This document shows positions 25,197 through 36,192 of a stretch of 64,000 nucleotides of DNA, piece by piece. This stretch comes from Mycolicibacterium tusciae (GTDB taxonomy: Bacteria; Actinomycetota; Actinomycetes; Mycobacteriales; Mycobacteriaceae). The notes beneath the pieces were generated by a model. The model was not told the origin of the DNA and ran no database searches. It saw only the letters and a list, made by a program, of their open reading frames with translations. The stretch's first letter is position 1. Each line of letters begins with the position of its first letter. The stretch covers positions 124,001 to 188,000 of the forward strand of contig NZ_MVIM01000004.1 in the NCBI RefSeq assembly GCF_002086795.1, given 5' to 3'. The position numbers and the translations under genes were made by a program.

Positions 25197-26021
25197 ATGC
25201 GAACGGAATTGCCGACCGAGCGTCTGCATCGCCGTCTCGGCGCCGAGAGTGAGCCCGATACCGATGCCGACGGCGAGCCCCAACCCGACACGTTGTTGTC
25301 GCGGTGGTTACCCGATTCCAATGCGGGCGGACCGCCGAGTTGGCTGGCGGCCGTGCGAGCAGATCCGGGCAGGGCGGGGGTCATCGCTTTGGGTGTCGTG
25401 GGTGTCATCGCGGTTCTGGTCACACTGTTCACGCTGGCGCGCGACGACTCGCCGCCGGTGACTTCGGCGAAACTGCCACCGGTGCAGATGGTTTCGTCGG
25501 CGAGTCCGACCCCATCCGCTGGTGCGCCCGCACCCGATACGCCCGTCGTCGTAAGCGTGGTCGGCCTTGTCGGTAAGCCTGGCCTGGTCACGCTGGACCC
25601 GGGCGCTCGGATCGCCGATGCGCTCGCTGCCGCGGGCGGGGCGCTCGACGGCGCGGATCTGTTGGAACTGAACATGGCAAGGCGAGTTGCCGACGGCGAG
25701 CAGATCGTCGTCGGCATCGCTCCGGTACCGGGCGAGCCGGCGACGATGGGCAGCTCCATCAGCCCGGGAGCGGCCCCGGCCGTGTCATCGGGGGCGCCCT
25801 CGATTCCCGGCGATCCCGCAGCGCCGGACGGTCTGGTCGACCTCAACAGCGCAACCGTCGAGCAGCTCGACAGCCTCCCGGGGATCGGCCCGGTGACCGC
25901 GGCAGCGATCGTCGCGTGGCGTGACGCCAACGGACGCTTCAGCAGCGTCGACCAACTCGGCGACGTCGACGGAATCGGGCCTGCGCGGCTGGAAAAACTG
26001 CGCGATCGCGTCCATGCGTGA
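25197..26021 (+). CDS. comEA: ComEA-like DNA-binding membrane protein (SLBB + helix-hairpin-helix)
   Basis: A 274-residue protein. A cytosolic N-terminus is followed by one membrane segment (GVIALGVVGVIAVLVTLFTL, residues about 60-80), then a Pro/Ala linker, an SLBB-type domain (VVSVVGLVGKPGLVTLDPGARIADALAAAGG) and two C-terminal helix-hairpin-helix motifs (VDLNSATVEQLDSLPGIGPV and FSSVDQLGDVDGIGPARLEKL). In competent bacteria ComEA binds incoming double-stranded DNA outside the membrane. The start ATG is 152 bp after the previous gene and it overlaps comEC by 4 nt. Mycobacteria are not classically competent, so the pair's real role is unsettled. Confidence 0.9.
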   Translation: MRTELPTERLHRRLGAESEPDTDADGEPQPDTLLSRWLPDSNAGGPPSWLAAVRADPGRAGVIALGVVGVIAVLVTLFTLARDDSPPVTSAKLPPVQMVSSASPTPSAGAPAPDTPVVVSVVGLVGKPGLVTLDPGARIADALAAAGGALDGADLLELNMARRVADGEQIVVGIAPVPGEPATMGSSISPGAAPAVSSGAPSIPGDPAAPDGLVDLNSATVEQLDSLPGIGPVTAAAIVAWRDANGRFSSVDQLGDVDGIGPARLEKLRDRVHA

Positions 26022-27562
26022 CCACGATGGACCCGGGCGTCACGCGGCTCGACCTTCGCCTGGTACCGGCGGCGCTGACCGGCTGGTCGGTGACAGCTGC
26101 CGGAATCCTCTGGCCTACAACAGGTGTGATCGTCATGTTGACGGTTGCGGTCGCGGTGACCGCGGCGGCGGGGTGGTGGTGGCGTGGCCGCGGCGGGGAT
26201 GATCGCACCCTCGGTGCAGGGGTGCTCGCCGTCGCGCTAATCGGTGCCGCGTTCGCGATCGCGATCGGACTTCGCGTCGACGCGCTGGGGCAGCATCCGG
26301 TCTCCCAGCGCTACGGCACGGTCGCCTCCGTCCTCGTCACGCCGGTGGAAAGCCCGCGTGAACTGGGCGGCAACCGGATCATGTTCCGCGCGACGTTGCA
26401 GGAACTCGACGATCACGAGACGAGTGGAAGGGTGGTCGTATTCGCCTCGGCCGCTGCCTTTTCAGAGCTGATTGCGGGCCGGCCCGTCGCATTCCGCGCC
26501 CAGATCGGTCGACCGACGCGTAACGATTTGACGGTCGCCGTCCTGGCGGCGACAGGTACGCCGACGTGGGGTGAGGCGGCAACGGTGCTACGGGCCGCAC
26601 ATGTCGTCCGCGCGGGCTTCGCCGAGGCGGCGCGCGCTGCCCTGCCCGCGGATCAGGCGGCGATGTTGCCCGCGCTGGTCCTCGGCGACACGTCAACGCT
26701 GTCGCCGCAGACGACCGAGGAGTTCCGGGCATCGGGCCTGACGCACCTGACCGCAGTGTCCGGCGCCAACGTGACCATCGTGTGCGGAGCGGTGCTGTTG
26801 AGCGCCGGTGTCGTCGGGCCGCGGGTGGCGGTCGTGCTCGCGGCGTTCGCGCTGCTTGGTTTCGTCGTCGTCGTGCAGCCCTCGGCGAGTGTGTTGCGCG
26901 CCGCGGTCATGGGCGCGGTCACCCTGTTGGCGGTGGTGTCGCACCGCCGTCGACAGGCCATTCCGGCCCTGGCGGCGACGGTTCTGGTGCTGATGATCGC
27001 CTCGCCCGAACTCGCTGTCGACCTGGGGTTCGCGCTGTCGGTGTCGGCGACCGCGGCGTTGGTGCTCATCGCACCTGCGTGGTCGCGGCGCCTGGTCGGC
27101 CGTGGCTGGCCCAAGCCGCTCGCCGACGCGGTGTGCGTCGCCATCGCCGCCCAACTCGTCACCGCACCGCTCATCGCGGGGATATCGGGCACCCTCAGCG
27201 TAATGTCGGTGGCCGCCAATCTGGCTGTCGCCGTGGTCATTCCGCCGATCACCGTCGTCGGCACCGCCGCCGCGGCAGTGTGCCCGGTCTGGCCTGCGGG
27301 AGCGGATCTGCTGATCAGGTTCACCGGACCCGAACTGTGGTGGTTGCTTCACGTTGCGCACTGGTCGGCGAATGTTCCGGGCGCGTCGCTCGCCGTCCCG
27401 TCAGGGCTGGTCGGTGTCGTCATCATCGCGGCAGCCGGGCTCGCGGTGGTGGTGCTGTGGCGCTGGCGCTGGACCCGGATGGGGGTATGGGCGGCGATCG
27501 TCGTCGGGTTGGCGTGGACGGTGTCGGTTCTGTCAGGCGGCCATGACACGATCGTCGGGTGA
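26018..27562 (+). CDS. comEC: ComEC/Rec2 family membrane protein (lacks metallo-beta-lactamase domain)
   Basis: A 514-residue polytopic membrane protein. The N-terminal DUF4131 region (two hydrophobic segments and an OB-like strand domain, residues about 15-190) is followed by the Competence permease domain with [22 protein letters not shown], whose SGANV core is the family signature, and about eight more membrane helices. Full-length ComEC proteins (750+ residues) end in a metallo-beta-lactamase-like domain. Here the protein stops right after the permease, as in M. tuberculosis Rv2414c. GTG start overlaps the comEA stop and its stop overlaps holA, so the three genes are coupled. Confidence 0.88.
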   Translation: MTTMDPGVTRLDLRLVPAALTGWSVTAAGILWPTTGVIVMLTVAVAVTAAAGWWWRGRGGDDRTLGAGVLAVALIGAAFAIAIGLRVDALGQHPVSQRYGTVASVLVTPVESPRELGGNRIMFRATLQELDDHETSGRVVVFASAAAFSELIAGRPVAFRAQIGRPTRNDLTVAVLAATGTPTWGEAATVLRAAHVVRAGFAEAARAALPADQAAMLPALVLGDTSTLSPQTTEEFRASGLTHLTAVSGANVTIVCGAVLLSAGVVGPRVAVVLAAFALLGFVVVVQPSASVLRAAVMGAVTLLAVVSHRRRQAIPALAATVLVLMIASPELAVDLGFALSVSATAALVLIAPAWSRRLVGRGWPKPLADAVCVAIAAQLVTAPLIAGISGTLSVMSVAANLAVAVVIPPITVVGTAAAAVCPVWPAGADLLIRFTGPELWWLLHVAHWSANVPGASLAVPSGLVGVVIIAAAGLAVVVLWRWRWTRMGVWAAIVVGLAWTVSVLSGGHDTIVG

Positions 27563-28521
27563 CTGAGGATGCTGCACGTTTGCACCTGGTGCTCGGAGAC
27601 GAAGAGCTGCTGGTCGAACGGGCGATAGCCGGCGTGCTCAAAGGTGCCCGCAAGCGAGCGGGCACCGAGGAGATCCCGGTCGACCGGTTGCGTGCCGGTG
27701 AGGTCAGCACCAGCGAGCTCGCCGAACTGCTCAGCCCGTCGTTGTTCGCCGACGAACGTGTGGTGGTGCTGGAGTCCGCGGCCGAGGCGGGCAAGGACGC
27801 GGTCGCGCTCATCTCCGATGTCGCCGCCGACCTGCCGTCAGGTACCGAGTTGATCGTGGTGCACTCGGGTGGTGGCCGCGCCAAGGCGCTGGCGGACAAG
27901 CTCAAAAGCCTTGGTGCACAGATCCATCCATGCGCACGGATCACGAAATTCGCCGAGCGTGCCGACTTCGTGCGCCGCGAGTTTCGCTCATTGAAGGTCA
28001 AAGTCGGCGACGACACCGTGACAGCGCTGCTGGATGCCGTCGGCTCCGACATCCGCGACCTGGCGTCAGTGTGCTCGCAGTTGGTCGCCGACACCGACGG
28101 CGAGGTCGACGCCGCGGCCGTACGTCGATACCACTCGGGAAAGGCCGAGGTGAAGGGCTTCGACATCGCGGACAAGGCGGTCGTCGGCGACGTCGCGGGC
28201 GCCGCCGAGGCGCTGCGCTGGGCGATGCTGGCCGGCGAACCCCAGGTGGTATTGGCCGACGCACTGGCCGAGGCCGTCCACACGATCGCCCGGGTAGCGC
28301 CGCTGTCCGGCGATCCCTACCGGCTGGCGTCGGAGCTGGGCATGCCGCCGTGGCGGGTGCAGAAGGCGCAGAAGCAGGCGAGACGGTGGTCTCGCGCCTC
28401 GGTCGCGGAGGCGATGCGCCTCGTCGCGGAGTTGAACGCCGACGTGAAGGGAGCCGCAGCGGACGCCGACTACGCGTTGGAGTCAGCGGTGCGAAAGGTC
28501 GCCGAGCTCGTCCAGGACTAG
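27559..28521 (+). CDS. holA: DNA polymerase III subunit delta
   Basis: A 320-residue clamp-loader subunit that opens the sliding clamp. The N-terminal [20 protein letters not shown] fits the family motif (xGxExxLxxxA). The middle region [27 protein letters not shown] is the AAA+-like domain without a Walker A, and the C-terminal helices ([37 protein letters not shown]) form the collar. The position directly before divergent rpsT and after comEC is the mycobacterial order (Rv2413c). The GTG start overlaps the comEC stop. Confidence 0.93.
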   Translation: MTEDAARLHLVLGDEELLVERAIAGVLKGARKRAGTEEIPVDRLRAGEVSTSELAELLSPSLFADERVVVLESAAEAGKDAVALISDVAADLPSGTELIVVHSGGGRAKALADKLKSLGAQIHPCARITKFAERADFVRREFRSLKVKVGDDTVTALLDAVGSDIRDLASVCSQLVADTDGEVDAAAVRRYHSGKAEVKGFDIADKAVVGDVAGAAEALRWAMLAGEPQVVLADALAEAVHTIARVAPLSGDPYRLASELGMPPWRVQKAQKQARRWSRASVAEAMRLVAELNADVKGAAADADYALESAVRKVAELVQD

Positions 28522-28523
28522 TT

Positions 28524-28551
28524 GCCCGAAATCAGACAGAAGCGGTCGGGC
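28524..28551. terminator. Possible bidirectional terminator between holA and rpsT
   Basis: GCCCGA (28524-28529) and TCGGGC (28546-28551) form a 6-bp stem with a 16-nt loop in the 34-bp space between two converging genes. There is no T-run on either side, as is common in mycobacteria. The position, rather than the structure's strength, is the argument. Confidence 0.3.
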
Positions 28552-28555
28552 GGAA

Positions 28556-28816
28556 TCAGATCTTGTTGAACGCGCGCGACAGCGCGGACTTGCGGTTGGC
28601 CGCCTGGTTCTTGTGGATCACGCCTTTACTGGCGGCCTTGTCGAGCTGACGGCTGGTCTTCAGCAGCAACTCGTTGGCCTTGTCCTTGTCCCCGGCCTCG
28701 ACGGCCTCCCGGAATCCGCGGACAGCCGTGTGAAGAGACGACTTCACCGACTTGTTGCGCAGTCTGCGGCGCTCGTTCGTCTTGATGCGCTTTTCCTGCG
28801 ACTTGATGTTGGCCAC
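28556..28816 (-). CDS. rpsT: 30S ribosomal protein S20
   Basis: An 86-residue, Lys/Arg-rich helical protein that binds 16S rRNA early in 30S assembly. The N-terminus is [20 protein letters not shown] with a GTG start at 28814-28816, preceded by AAGGAAAAC as ribosome-binding site. The C-terminal [23 protein letters not shown] matches bacterial S20. A longer in-frame ATG at 28855 would add a non-conserved arginine-rich peptide, so GTG is preferred. It is transcribed on its own from the 150-bp gap upstream. Confidence 0.96.
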   Translation of the reverse strand: MANIKSQEKRIKTNERRRLRNKSVKSSLHTAVRGFREAVEAGDKDKANELLLKTSRQLDKAASKGVIHKNQAANRKSALSRAFNKI

Positions 28817-28966
28817 GCGTGTTTTCCTTCGTAAATCCAGGTTGGTTGAATGCAAAGACGTTATGGGCCCCCGACCTGCGGGCAGCGAGGGTTCAGATTA
28901 CCAGCGCAGTGGGTAAATGCCCAAAGTGACGTCGCTGGCCTGCCGAAACGCCGCACTTGGTGCAGC

Positions 28967-30688
28967 ATGTCAATGGTGAGTCTTCGAACACTTCCCGCCG
29001 ACACCGCGCGATCGTCGCGAACCCGCTCGCCAAAGCCCCGACGCCACGACGGCGTTTTCGAGGGCTACAACAGCTTGGGCAGCTATTCGAAGGCGTTCGA
29101 CGAGATGTTCGACGCCCAGGGCAACGTTCGTGGCCCCTACAAGGGCATCTTCGCCGAGCTGGAGCCGTCTGACGCCTCCGAGCTGGCGGCCCGCGCCGAC
29201 GCCCTCGGGCGTGCCTTCATCGACCAGGGCATCACGTTCTCGCTGTCCGGTCAGGAGCGACCGTTTCCGCTGGATCTCGTCCCGCGGGTGATCTCGGCGG
29301 CGGAGTGGACCCGGCTCGAGAAGGGAATCACCCAACGGGTCAAGGCGCTCGAGGCCTATCTCGACGACATCTACGGTGAACAGGAAATCCTGCGCGACGG
29401 GGTCATTCCGCGCCGGCTGGTGACCTCATGCGAACACTTCCACCGTGAGGCGGTGGGCATCTCCCCGCCCAACGGCGTCCGCATCCACGTCGCGGGCATC
29501 GACCTCGTTCGCGACGCGCAGGGCGCCTTCCGCGTGCTGGAGGACAACCTGCGCTCACCGTCGGGCGTCTCGTACGTGATGGAGAACCGCCGCACGATGG
29601 CGCGGGTCTTCCCCAACCTGTTCGCCACTCACCGGGTGCGGGCCGTCGGCGACTATTCGTCGCACCTGTTGCGGGCACTGCGCAACGCGGCCGCCTCCAA
29701 TGAGGCCGATCCGACCGTCGTGGTGCTGACGCCCGGCGTCTACAACTCGGCGTACTTCGAACATTCGCTGCTGGCCCGTCAGATGGGCGTCGAACTCGTC
29801 GAGGGTCGTGACCTGTTCTGCCGCGACAACACCGTCTACATGCGCACCACCGAGGGCGAGCGCCAGGTCGACGTCATCTACCGGCGCATCGACGACGACT
29901 TCCTCGATCCGATGCAGTTCAATCCCAACTCGGTACTCGGCGTCGCCGGTCTGCTCAATGCGGCGCGGGCGGGCAACGTCGTCATCTCGAGCGCGGTCGG
30001 CAACGGCGTCGGAGATGACAAGCTGGTCTACACCTACGTCCCGACGATCATCGAGTACTACCTGGGCGAAAAGCCGCTGCTGGCCAACGTCGACACCTTT
30101 CGGTGCTGGCTCGACGAGGAACGTGAGGAAGTCCTCGATCGAGTCGATGAACTGGTCATCAAACCGGTGGAGGGCTCGGGCGGCTACGGCATCGTGTTCG
30201 GCCCCGACGCATCGGAGAAGGAACTCGCTGCGATCAGCAAGAAGATTCGCAGCGACCCGCGCGGCTGGATCGCGCAGCCGGTGGTTCAGCTGTCCACAGT
30301 CCCGACCCAGATCGGCGACAGCCTGGCGCCCCGGCACGTCGACCTGCGTCCGTTCGCCGTCAACGACGGTGACGATGTCTGGGTGCTGCCCGGCGGCCTG
30401 ACGCGAGTGGCCCTGCCCGAAGGGTCGCTGGTCGTCAACTCCAGCCAGGGAGGGGGATCCAAGGACACCTGGGTGCTGGCGTCGCGCACATCGGTCGCCG
30501 ACCGCGAGCTCGCCGCGGCCGAAGTGGTGCGGTCGCTGCCGAAGGCGCCGAAGGCGCCGAAGAGCGATAACGGTTCCGAGAATTCGCAACAGCAGCAACA
30601 ACAGCAGTCGCAGCCGTCGCGCGCCACGAACGGATATCAGGACCAGCAACAACAGCAACAACAGCAGCAAGCCCAAGGGAGCCAATGA
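28967..30688 (+). CDS. Circularly permuted ATP-grasp protein with glutamine-rich tail
   Basis: A 573-residue protein (the Rv2411c-type family). The conserved core VFEGYNSLGSYSKAFDEMFD starts at about residue 22; EDNLRSPSGVSYVMENR and VIKPVEGSGGYGIVFGPDAS are the family's nucleotide-binding segments. The circularly permuted ATP-grasp fold makes a carboxylate-amine ligase likely, possibly modifying a peptide. ATG at 28967 is used, with another at 28973. The last 60 residues are low-complexity with runs of seven and nine Gln. The stop overlaps the alpha-E gene (ATGA), and the three-gene set with a transglutaminase-like protein is conserved across bacteria. Confidence 0.88.
   Translation: MSMVSLRTLPADTARSSRTRSPKPRRHDGVFEGYNSLGSYSKAFDEMFDAQGNVRGPYKGIFAELEPSDASELAARADALGRAFIDQGITFSLSGQERPFPLDLVPRVISAAEWTRLEKGITQRVKALEAYLDDIYGEQEILRDGVIPRRLVTSCEHFHREAVGISPPNGVRIHVAGIDLVRDAQGAFRVLEDNLRSPSGVSYVMENRRTMARVFPNLFATHRVRAVGDYSSHLLRALRNAAASNEADPTVVVLTPGVYNSAYFEHSLLARQMGVELVEGRDLFCRDNTVYMRTTEGERQVDVIYRRIDDDFLDPMQFNPNSVLGVAGLLNAARAGNVVISSAVGNGVGDDKLVYTYVPTIIEYYLGEKPLLANVDTFRCWLDEEREEVLDRVDELVIKPVEGSGGYGIVFGPDASEKELAAISKKIRSDPRGWIAQPVVQLSTVPTQIGDSLAPRHVDLRPFAVNDGDDVWVLPGGLTRVALPEGSLVVNSSQGGGSKDTWVLASRTSVADRELAAAEVVRSLPKAPKAPKSDNGSENSQQQQQQQSQPSRATNGYQDQQQQQQQQQAQGSQ
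30587..30670 (+). repeat. CAG/CAA trinucleotide runs encoding polyglutamine
   Basis: Seven consecutive Gln codons at 30587-30607 and nine at 30644-30670, mixed CAA and CAG, separated by a Ser/Pro/Ala/Asn-rich stretch. They lie at the 3' end of the ATP-grasp gene. The repeats could change length by slippage, but because they are near the C-terminus an in-frame change would not disturb the enzyme core. Confidence 0.9.
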
Positions 30689-31665
30689 TGTTGGCTCGCA
30701 ACGCTGAATCGCTGTATTGGATCGGCCGCTACGTCGAGCGGGCCGACGACACCGCCCGCATCCTCGACGTGACGGTCCACCAATTGCTCGAGGATTCCAG
30801 CGTCGACCCCGACCAGGCGTCACGGACCCTGCTGCGCGTGCTCGGCATCGAGCCGCCTGAGGAGTCGCTGGACGTGTGGTCGTTGACCGACGTCGTCGCC
30901 TTCGGCAGGGACTCGCACGGCGCGTGTTCGATCGTCGAGGCCATCTCGGCCGCGCGCGAGAATGCCCGTGGTGCTCGCGAGGTCACCTCAACGGAGATAT
31001 GGGAATGCCTCAACACGACCTACAACGCACTCGCTGAACGTGAGCGCGCAGCGAAACGTCTTGGGCCACATGAGTTCCTGTCATTTGTCGAGGGCCGCGC
31101 GGCAATGTTCGCGGGTTTGGCGGATTCGACGTTGAGCCGCGACGACGGCTACCGCTTCATGGTCCTGGGCCGCGCGATCGAACGGGTCGACATGACCGTC
31201 CGGCTGCTGCTGGCCCGTGTCGGCGACAGTGCGTCGTCACCGGCGTGGGTGACGGTGCTGCGTTCGGCGGGCGCGCACGACACATATCTGCGCACCTATC
31301 GTGGCGTGCTGGATGCGGCCCGTGTCGTCGAGTTCATGCTGCTGGACCGGCTTTTCCCACGATCGGTCATGTATTCGCTGCGACTGGCCGAACACAGCCT
31401 CGACGAACTGCGTCACCGCGCACTAAATCGCGTCGGTGCCACCGCGGAAACCCAACGGCTGCTGGGCCGCGCGCGCAGCGAGCTGGAGTTCCTGCGCCCC
31501 GGAGTGCTGCTGGATTCACTCGAGGAGCGCCTCGCCGGATTGCAGAAGGTCTGCGCCGACGTCGGAGAAGCGTTGGCGTTGGAGTACTTCCACTCAGCGC
31601 CGTGGGTCGCATGGACGGACGCGGGTCGTAACGGCTCTCTGGTCATCGAGGAAGGCGAAGTCTGA
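30685..31665 (+). CDS. Alpha-E domain protein
   Basis: A 326-residue all-helical protein of the alpha-E (DUF403) family. MLARNAESLYWIGRYVERADDTARILDVT at the very start is the signature, and GRAIERVDMTVRLLLARVGD and FPRSVMYSLRLAEHSLDELRHRAL are the other conserved helices. It always occurs beside a circularly permuted ATP-grasp protein and a transglutaminase-like protein, and a role in making or processing a ligated peptide has been proposed. Both its start and stop overlap its neighbours, so the three are translated together. Confidence 0.9.
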   Translation: MMLARNAESLYWIGRYVERADDTARILDVTVHQLLEDSSVDPDQASRTLLRVLGIEPPEESLDVWSLTDVVAFGRDSHGACSIVEAISAARENARGAREVTSTEIWECLNTTYNALAERERAAKRLGPHEFLSFVEGRAAMFAGLADSTLSRDDGYRFMVLGRAIERVDMTVRLLLARVGDSASSPAWVTVLRSAGAHDTYLRTYRGVLDAARVVEFMLLDRLFPRSVMYSLRLAEHSLDELRHRALNRVGATAETQRLLGRARSELEFLRPGVLLDSLEERLAGLQKVCADVGEALALEYFHSAPWVAWTDAGRNGSLVIEEGEV

Positions 31666-32504
31666 TGTGGCGGCTGAGGGTGGTTCATTCCACCGGCTAC
31701 GCCTACAAGTCACCGGTGACTGCCTCGTTCAACGAGGCCAGGCTGACTCCACGCTCGGACGCCCGGCAGAACGTCATCCTGAACCGTGTCGAAACCGTGC
31801 CCGCGACAAGGTCATACCGCTACGTCGACTATTGGGGCACGGCGGTGACGGCGTTCGACCTGCACGCGCCCCACACCGAACTGGAGGTGACCTCGTCGTC
31901 GGTGGTGGAGACCAACCGCGGCGCCATGCCGAAAGACGATGCCAGCTGGGAGGATCTGAGTTCAGCCGCGGCGATCGACCGGTTCGACGAAGTGCTCGGC
32001 CCCACGCATTACACACCGCAGAGCAAGCGAATTGCGCGGGTGGGGCAGCGCATCATCAAGGACCACGACCCGCGGGAAGCCGTTGTCGCGGCCGCCAACT
32101 GGGTGCACAGTGAACTCGAGTACGTCCCCGGGACCACCGGTGTGCATTCGTCCGGGCTGGACGCACACCGCGAAGGCAAGGGGGTCTGCCAAGACTTCGC
32201 CCACCTGACGCTGATCCTGCTGCGCAGCATGGGGATTCCCGCCCGCTACGTGTCCGGGTATCTGCATCCGAACAAGAAGGCCAAGATCGACGACACCATC
32301 GACGGGCAGAGCCACGCGTGGGTGCAGGCGTGGACCGGTGGTTGGTGGAACTACGACCCCACGAACGACGCCGAGATCAACGAGCAGTACATCAGTGTCG
32401 GTGTCGGCCGAGACTATTCGGATGTCAGCCCGCTCAAGGGCATCTACTCCGGCGAAGGCTCGACCGACCTCGACGTCGTCGTAGAGATCACCCGGCTGGC
32501 GTAG
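31665..32504 (+). CDS. Transglutaminase-like cysteine peptidase/ligase
   Basis: A 279-residue protein. An N-terminal beta domain with WRLRVVHSTGYAYKSPVTASFNEARLTPR is followed by the transglutaminase core: catalytic Cys in GKGVCQDFAHLTLILLRSMG (about residue 178), His in GQSHAWVQAW (about 220) and Asp in WWNYDPTND. This is the third member of the ATP-grasp/alpha-E/transglutaminase operon. Its TGATG start overlaps the alpha-E stop. The stops of this gene and the mycolyltransferase gene converge with two bases between them. Confidence 0.91.
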   Translation: MWRLRVVHSTGYAYKSPVTASFNEARLTPRSDARQNVILNRVETVPATRSYRYVDYWGTAVTAFDLHAPHTELEVTSSSVVETNRGAMPKDDASWEDLSSAAAIDRFDEVLGPTHYTPQSKRIARVGQRIIKDHDPREAVVAAANWVHSELEYVPGTTGVHSSGLDAHREGKGVCQDFAHLTLILLRSMGIPARYVSGYLHPNKKAKIDDTIDGQSHAWVQAWTGGWWNYDPTNDAEINEQYISVGVGRDYSDVSPLKGIYSGEGSTDLDVVVEITRLA

Positions 32505-32506
32505 GG

Positions 32507-33637
<1,131 letters not shown>

Positions 33638-33680
33638 TTACAAACGCCGGCGTTGTCGCGCCGGAATCGTCACTGTTCGG

Positions 33681-34544
33681 TCATGAACCTGCGGGCTTGG
33701 CGCAGACGCCGGGGTGGACCTCGACGCGATGCAGGTCGTCGCCCACCTCGATCTGGCGATCGAACGCGGTCGCCGCCAATGCACGCCATTCGTCTTCGGC
33801 GCCGGGAGCGATCGCGGGCACATAGTGGGTGAGGATGAGAATGCCCACACCGGCTCGCGTCGCAGTCTCCGCGGCCTGCTCGACAGAGGAGTGGTAGTCG
33901 CAGATATCCCTGATGCGCTGCATCGGCATGGCGTCGATCAGGTCCTTGCGAATCACTGTGTGCACCAACGCGCCAGCGCCGGATGCCAGAGCATCGAGGC
34001 TCTCACACGGCACGGTATCGCCGGCCAGTACGACCGAGGCCCCGGCATGCTCGATACGAAAGCCGATGGTGGGCGCCACCGGGCGGTGGTCGGTCGGTGC
34101 GACGCGAATCTGCACACCGTCGCGATCCCACACCGGGCCGTCGGTGTACTCGAAGACCTCTACCGGCGGCGGCGAGTTCAGGTCCGCGTGGTGAGCGATG
34201 CGGTACCCGATGTCGAACCCGAACGCCTTGAGTGTGTTCTCGACCACCTCGGCGGTGCCGGGGGGACCGATGATGGGCAGCGGTGCGGGATCGGGGGTGA
34301 ACGTGGACACCCAGCGGGTGATGATCACGTCGCCCAGATCGGCGATGTGGTCGCTGTGCAAGTGGGTCAGCAGCAGCGCCGTCAACGCATTGGCTCCGGT
34401 GCCCGCGCCGGTGAGCCGCTGCTGGACGCCGCGGCCGCAGTCGATCAGGAACGTCTGACCGCCCGCTCGCACAAGCGTCGACGGGCCCGCGCGGTTCGCG
34501 TCGGGGATGGGGCTTCCGGTGCCGAGCAGTGTCACCTCGATCAT
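33681..34544 (-). CDS. Ribonuclease Z-like metallo-beta-lactamase fold hydrolase
   Basis: A 287-residue zinc hydrolase of the tRNase Z group (Rv2407-like), which would trim the 3' end of tRNA precursors or cut other RNA. The N-terminus [20 protein letters not shown] is typical; the zinc motif [12 protein letters not shown] (HxHxDH) is near residue 65. Further ligands are [14 protein letters not shown] (Asp) and [11 protein letters not shown] (His). Start ATG at 34542-34544; upstream in-frame residues are low-complexity. The protein lacks the long flexible arm visible in some RNase Z enzymes, so a different substrate cannot be excluded. Confidence 0.85.
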   Translation of the reverse strand: MIEVTLLGTGSPIPDANRAGPSTLVRAGGQTFLIDCGRGVQQRLTGAGTGANALTALLLTHLHSDHIADLGDVIITRWVSTFTPDPAPLPIIGPPGTAEVVENTLKAFGFDIGYRIAHHADLNSPPPVEVFEYTDGPVWDRDGVQIRVAPTDHRPVAPTIGFRIEHAGASVVLAGDTVPCESLDALASGAGALVHTVIRKDLIDAMPMQRIRDICDYHSSVEQAAETATRAGVGILILTHYVPAIAPGAEDEWRALAATAFDRQIEVGDDLHRVEVHPGVCAKPAGS

Positions 34545-34581
34545 GGGGCTAGGTATACCCGCCGAGCCGGATCGATGGGCG

Positions 34582-35601
34582 TTATTCGCGGCCCGCGGAC
34601 ACCCAGCCGAGGTTTCCGAAGCGGTGCCCCGCGACCGCAGCCGCCGCAGCATTTAGTGCGTCGAGCTGTTGCGCCGTCAGCGTCACCGACAGCGAGCCGA
34701 GGTTCTCTTCGACGCGAGCCGCCCGACGGGTGCCCGGGATCGGCACCGCCGCCACACCGAGCGTCTGCGCGCGATACCGCAGCCACGCCAGCGCTACCTG
34801 CGCGGGCGTCGCGCCCTGTTGTGCGGCGACACCTTTGACGAGTTCCACAACCGCCAGATTCGCGTCCAGCGCACCGTCGCCGAAACGCGGCATGGTGCGC
34901 CGGAAATCCCCGGACGGCAGGTCGTCGCTAGACGTGATCGTGCCGGTCAGGAAGCCGCGGCCGAGCGGCGAGTAGGGGACGAATCCGACACCGAGTTCGG
35001 CGGCGGTCGGGACGACGTTGGCTTCGACGTCGCGGCTCCAGATCGACCATTCGCTCTGTACCGCCGCTATCGGGTGCACGGCCACCGCAGCCCGCAGCTC
35101 GTCGGCCGTGACCTCCGAGAGCCCAAGGTGCCGAACCTTGCCCGCCGCCACCAGCTCGGCCATGGCGCCCACTGTTTCTTCGATCGGCACGCTCGTATCG
35201 CGCCGGTGCATGTAGTAGAGGTCGACCGCGTCGGTCTGCAGCCGCTGCAGGCTCTCGTCAATGCACGCGCGGACGTACGCGGCATCTCCGCGTGCCGCGA
35301 GTTCTCGCGTCGCGCGATTGGCCGGATTGCCGGTGATGCCGAACTTCGTTGCCAGGGTGACCTCGTCGCGACGGTCGGCCAGTAGCTGGGCGATCAGCCG
35401 CTCGTTTTCCCCGCCGCCGTAGATATTCGCGGTGTCGATGAAGGTCACGCCCAGGTCGATACAGCGATGCAGGGTGGCCAGCGACTCGGTGTCGTCGACC
35501 TCGCCGTACACCGGAGTCAGCGCCATTGCGCCGAAACCGATTGCGCTGACCGATAGTTCGTCGCCCAGCGCAACACTGGGCACAGGGTTCTGTGCTGCCA
35601 T
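34582..35601 (-). CDS. Aldo/keto reductase
   Basis: A 339-residue NADPH-dependent oxidoreductase of the AKR13/YajO-like group. The catalytic set is Asp and Tyr in [13 protein letters not shown], Lys in LATKFG and His in LYYMHRRD, and the C-terminal [20 protein letters not shown] is the cofactor-binding loop. ATG at 35599-35601 is preceded by AAAGGA at a good distance, so I chose it over ATG 35634. It is divergent from the CBS-domain gene. The substrate is unknown; methylglyoxal or other aldehydes are typical. Confidence 0.9.
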   Translation of the reverse strand: MAAQNPVPSVALGDELSVSAIGFGAMALTPVYGEVDDTESLATLHRCIDLGVTFIDTANIYGGGENERLIAQLLADRRDEVTLATKFGITGNPANRATRELAARGDAAYVRACIDESLQRLQTDAVDLYYMHRRDTSVPIEETVGAMAELVAAGKVRHLGLSEVTADELRAAVAVHPIAAVQSEWSIWSRDVEANVVPTAAELGVGFVPYSPLGRGFLTGTITSSDDLPSGDFRRTMPRFGDGALDANLAVVELVKGVAAQQGATPAQVALAWLRYRAQTLGVAAVPIPGTRRAARVEENLGSLSVTLTAQQLDALNAAAAAVAGHRFGNLGWVSAGRE

Positions 35602-35680
35602 GGTCGTTCCTTTCGCGTCGACTTCGAAAGTCAAAGGAGTCCAGCGGCGCCTACTACGGTTCTATTCCTCGGAAGGACAC

Positions 35681-35700
35681 TTTGGGACACCTATGCCAAA
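35681..35700. promoter_or_regulatory. DosR-box-like palindrome
   Basis: TTTGGGACACCTATGCCAAA is a 20-bp dyad with TTTGG/CCAAA arms. It matches the mycobacterial dormancy-regulator motif TTSGGGACTWWAGTCCCSAA at most of the outer positions (TT-GGGAC and CC-AA). It lies 64 bp upstream of the CBS-domain gene and 80 bp from the aldo/keto reductase, so it could act on either divergent promoter. Match is partial. Confidence 0.4.
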
Positions 35701-35763
35701 ACCTTTCGCGCGGCGCGAGTCGGACCTAGCCTGAAGTGAGCCAGGTCACGAGCGGAGGCAACG

Positions 35764-36192
35764 ATGCGGATCGCGGACGTATTGCGGAACAAGGGCGCGT
35801 CGGTGGCGACTATCACCCCGGAGACCTCGGTATCCGGGCTGCTCACCGAACTCTCCGTGCACAACATCGGCGCGATGGTGGTGGTCTCGCCCGACGGCGT
35901 GATCGGCATCGTCTCTGAGCGCGACGTCGTCCGCGCCTTGCAGCAGCGCGGTGCTGACCTGCTGCGGGCGCCGGTATCGGAGATCATGACGACGTTCGTC
36001 GCCACCTGCACCCCGACCGATTCTGTCGACAGTCTGAGCATGCTGATGACCACCAAGCGGGTCCGCCACATCCCGGTGATGGAAAACGGCAGGCTCACCG
36101 GAATCGTCAGCATCGGTGACGTCGTCAAGACACGCATGGAAGAGCTCGAAGCGCAGCAGGAGCAGCTGCAGGCTTACATCACACGTGGCTGA
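35764..36192 (+). CDS. Paired CBS-domain protein
   Basis: A 142-residue protein consisting of two CBS repeats (VSGLLTELSVHNIGAMVVVSPDGVIGIVSERDVVRAL and DSLSMLMTTKRVRHIPVMENGRLTGIVSIGDVVK) and a short charged C-terminal helix (RMEELEAQQEQLQAYI). CBS pairs bind adenine nucleotides and report energy state. GGAGG seven bases before the ATG is a strong ribosome-binding site. It overlaps the acetyltransferase gene by 8 nt. It corresponds in position to Rv2406c. Confidence 0.92.
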   Translation: MRIADVLRNKGASVATITPETSVSGLLTELSVHNIGAMVVVSPDGVIGIVSERDVVRALQQRGADLLRAPVSEIMTTFVATCTPTDSVDSLSMLMTTKRVRHIPVMENGRLTGIVSIGDVVKTRMEELEAQQEQLQAYITRG

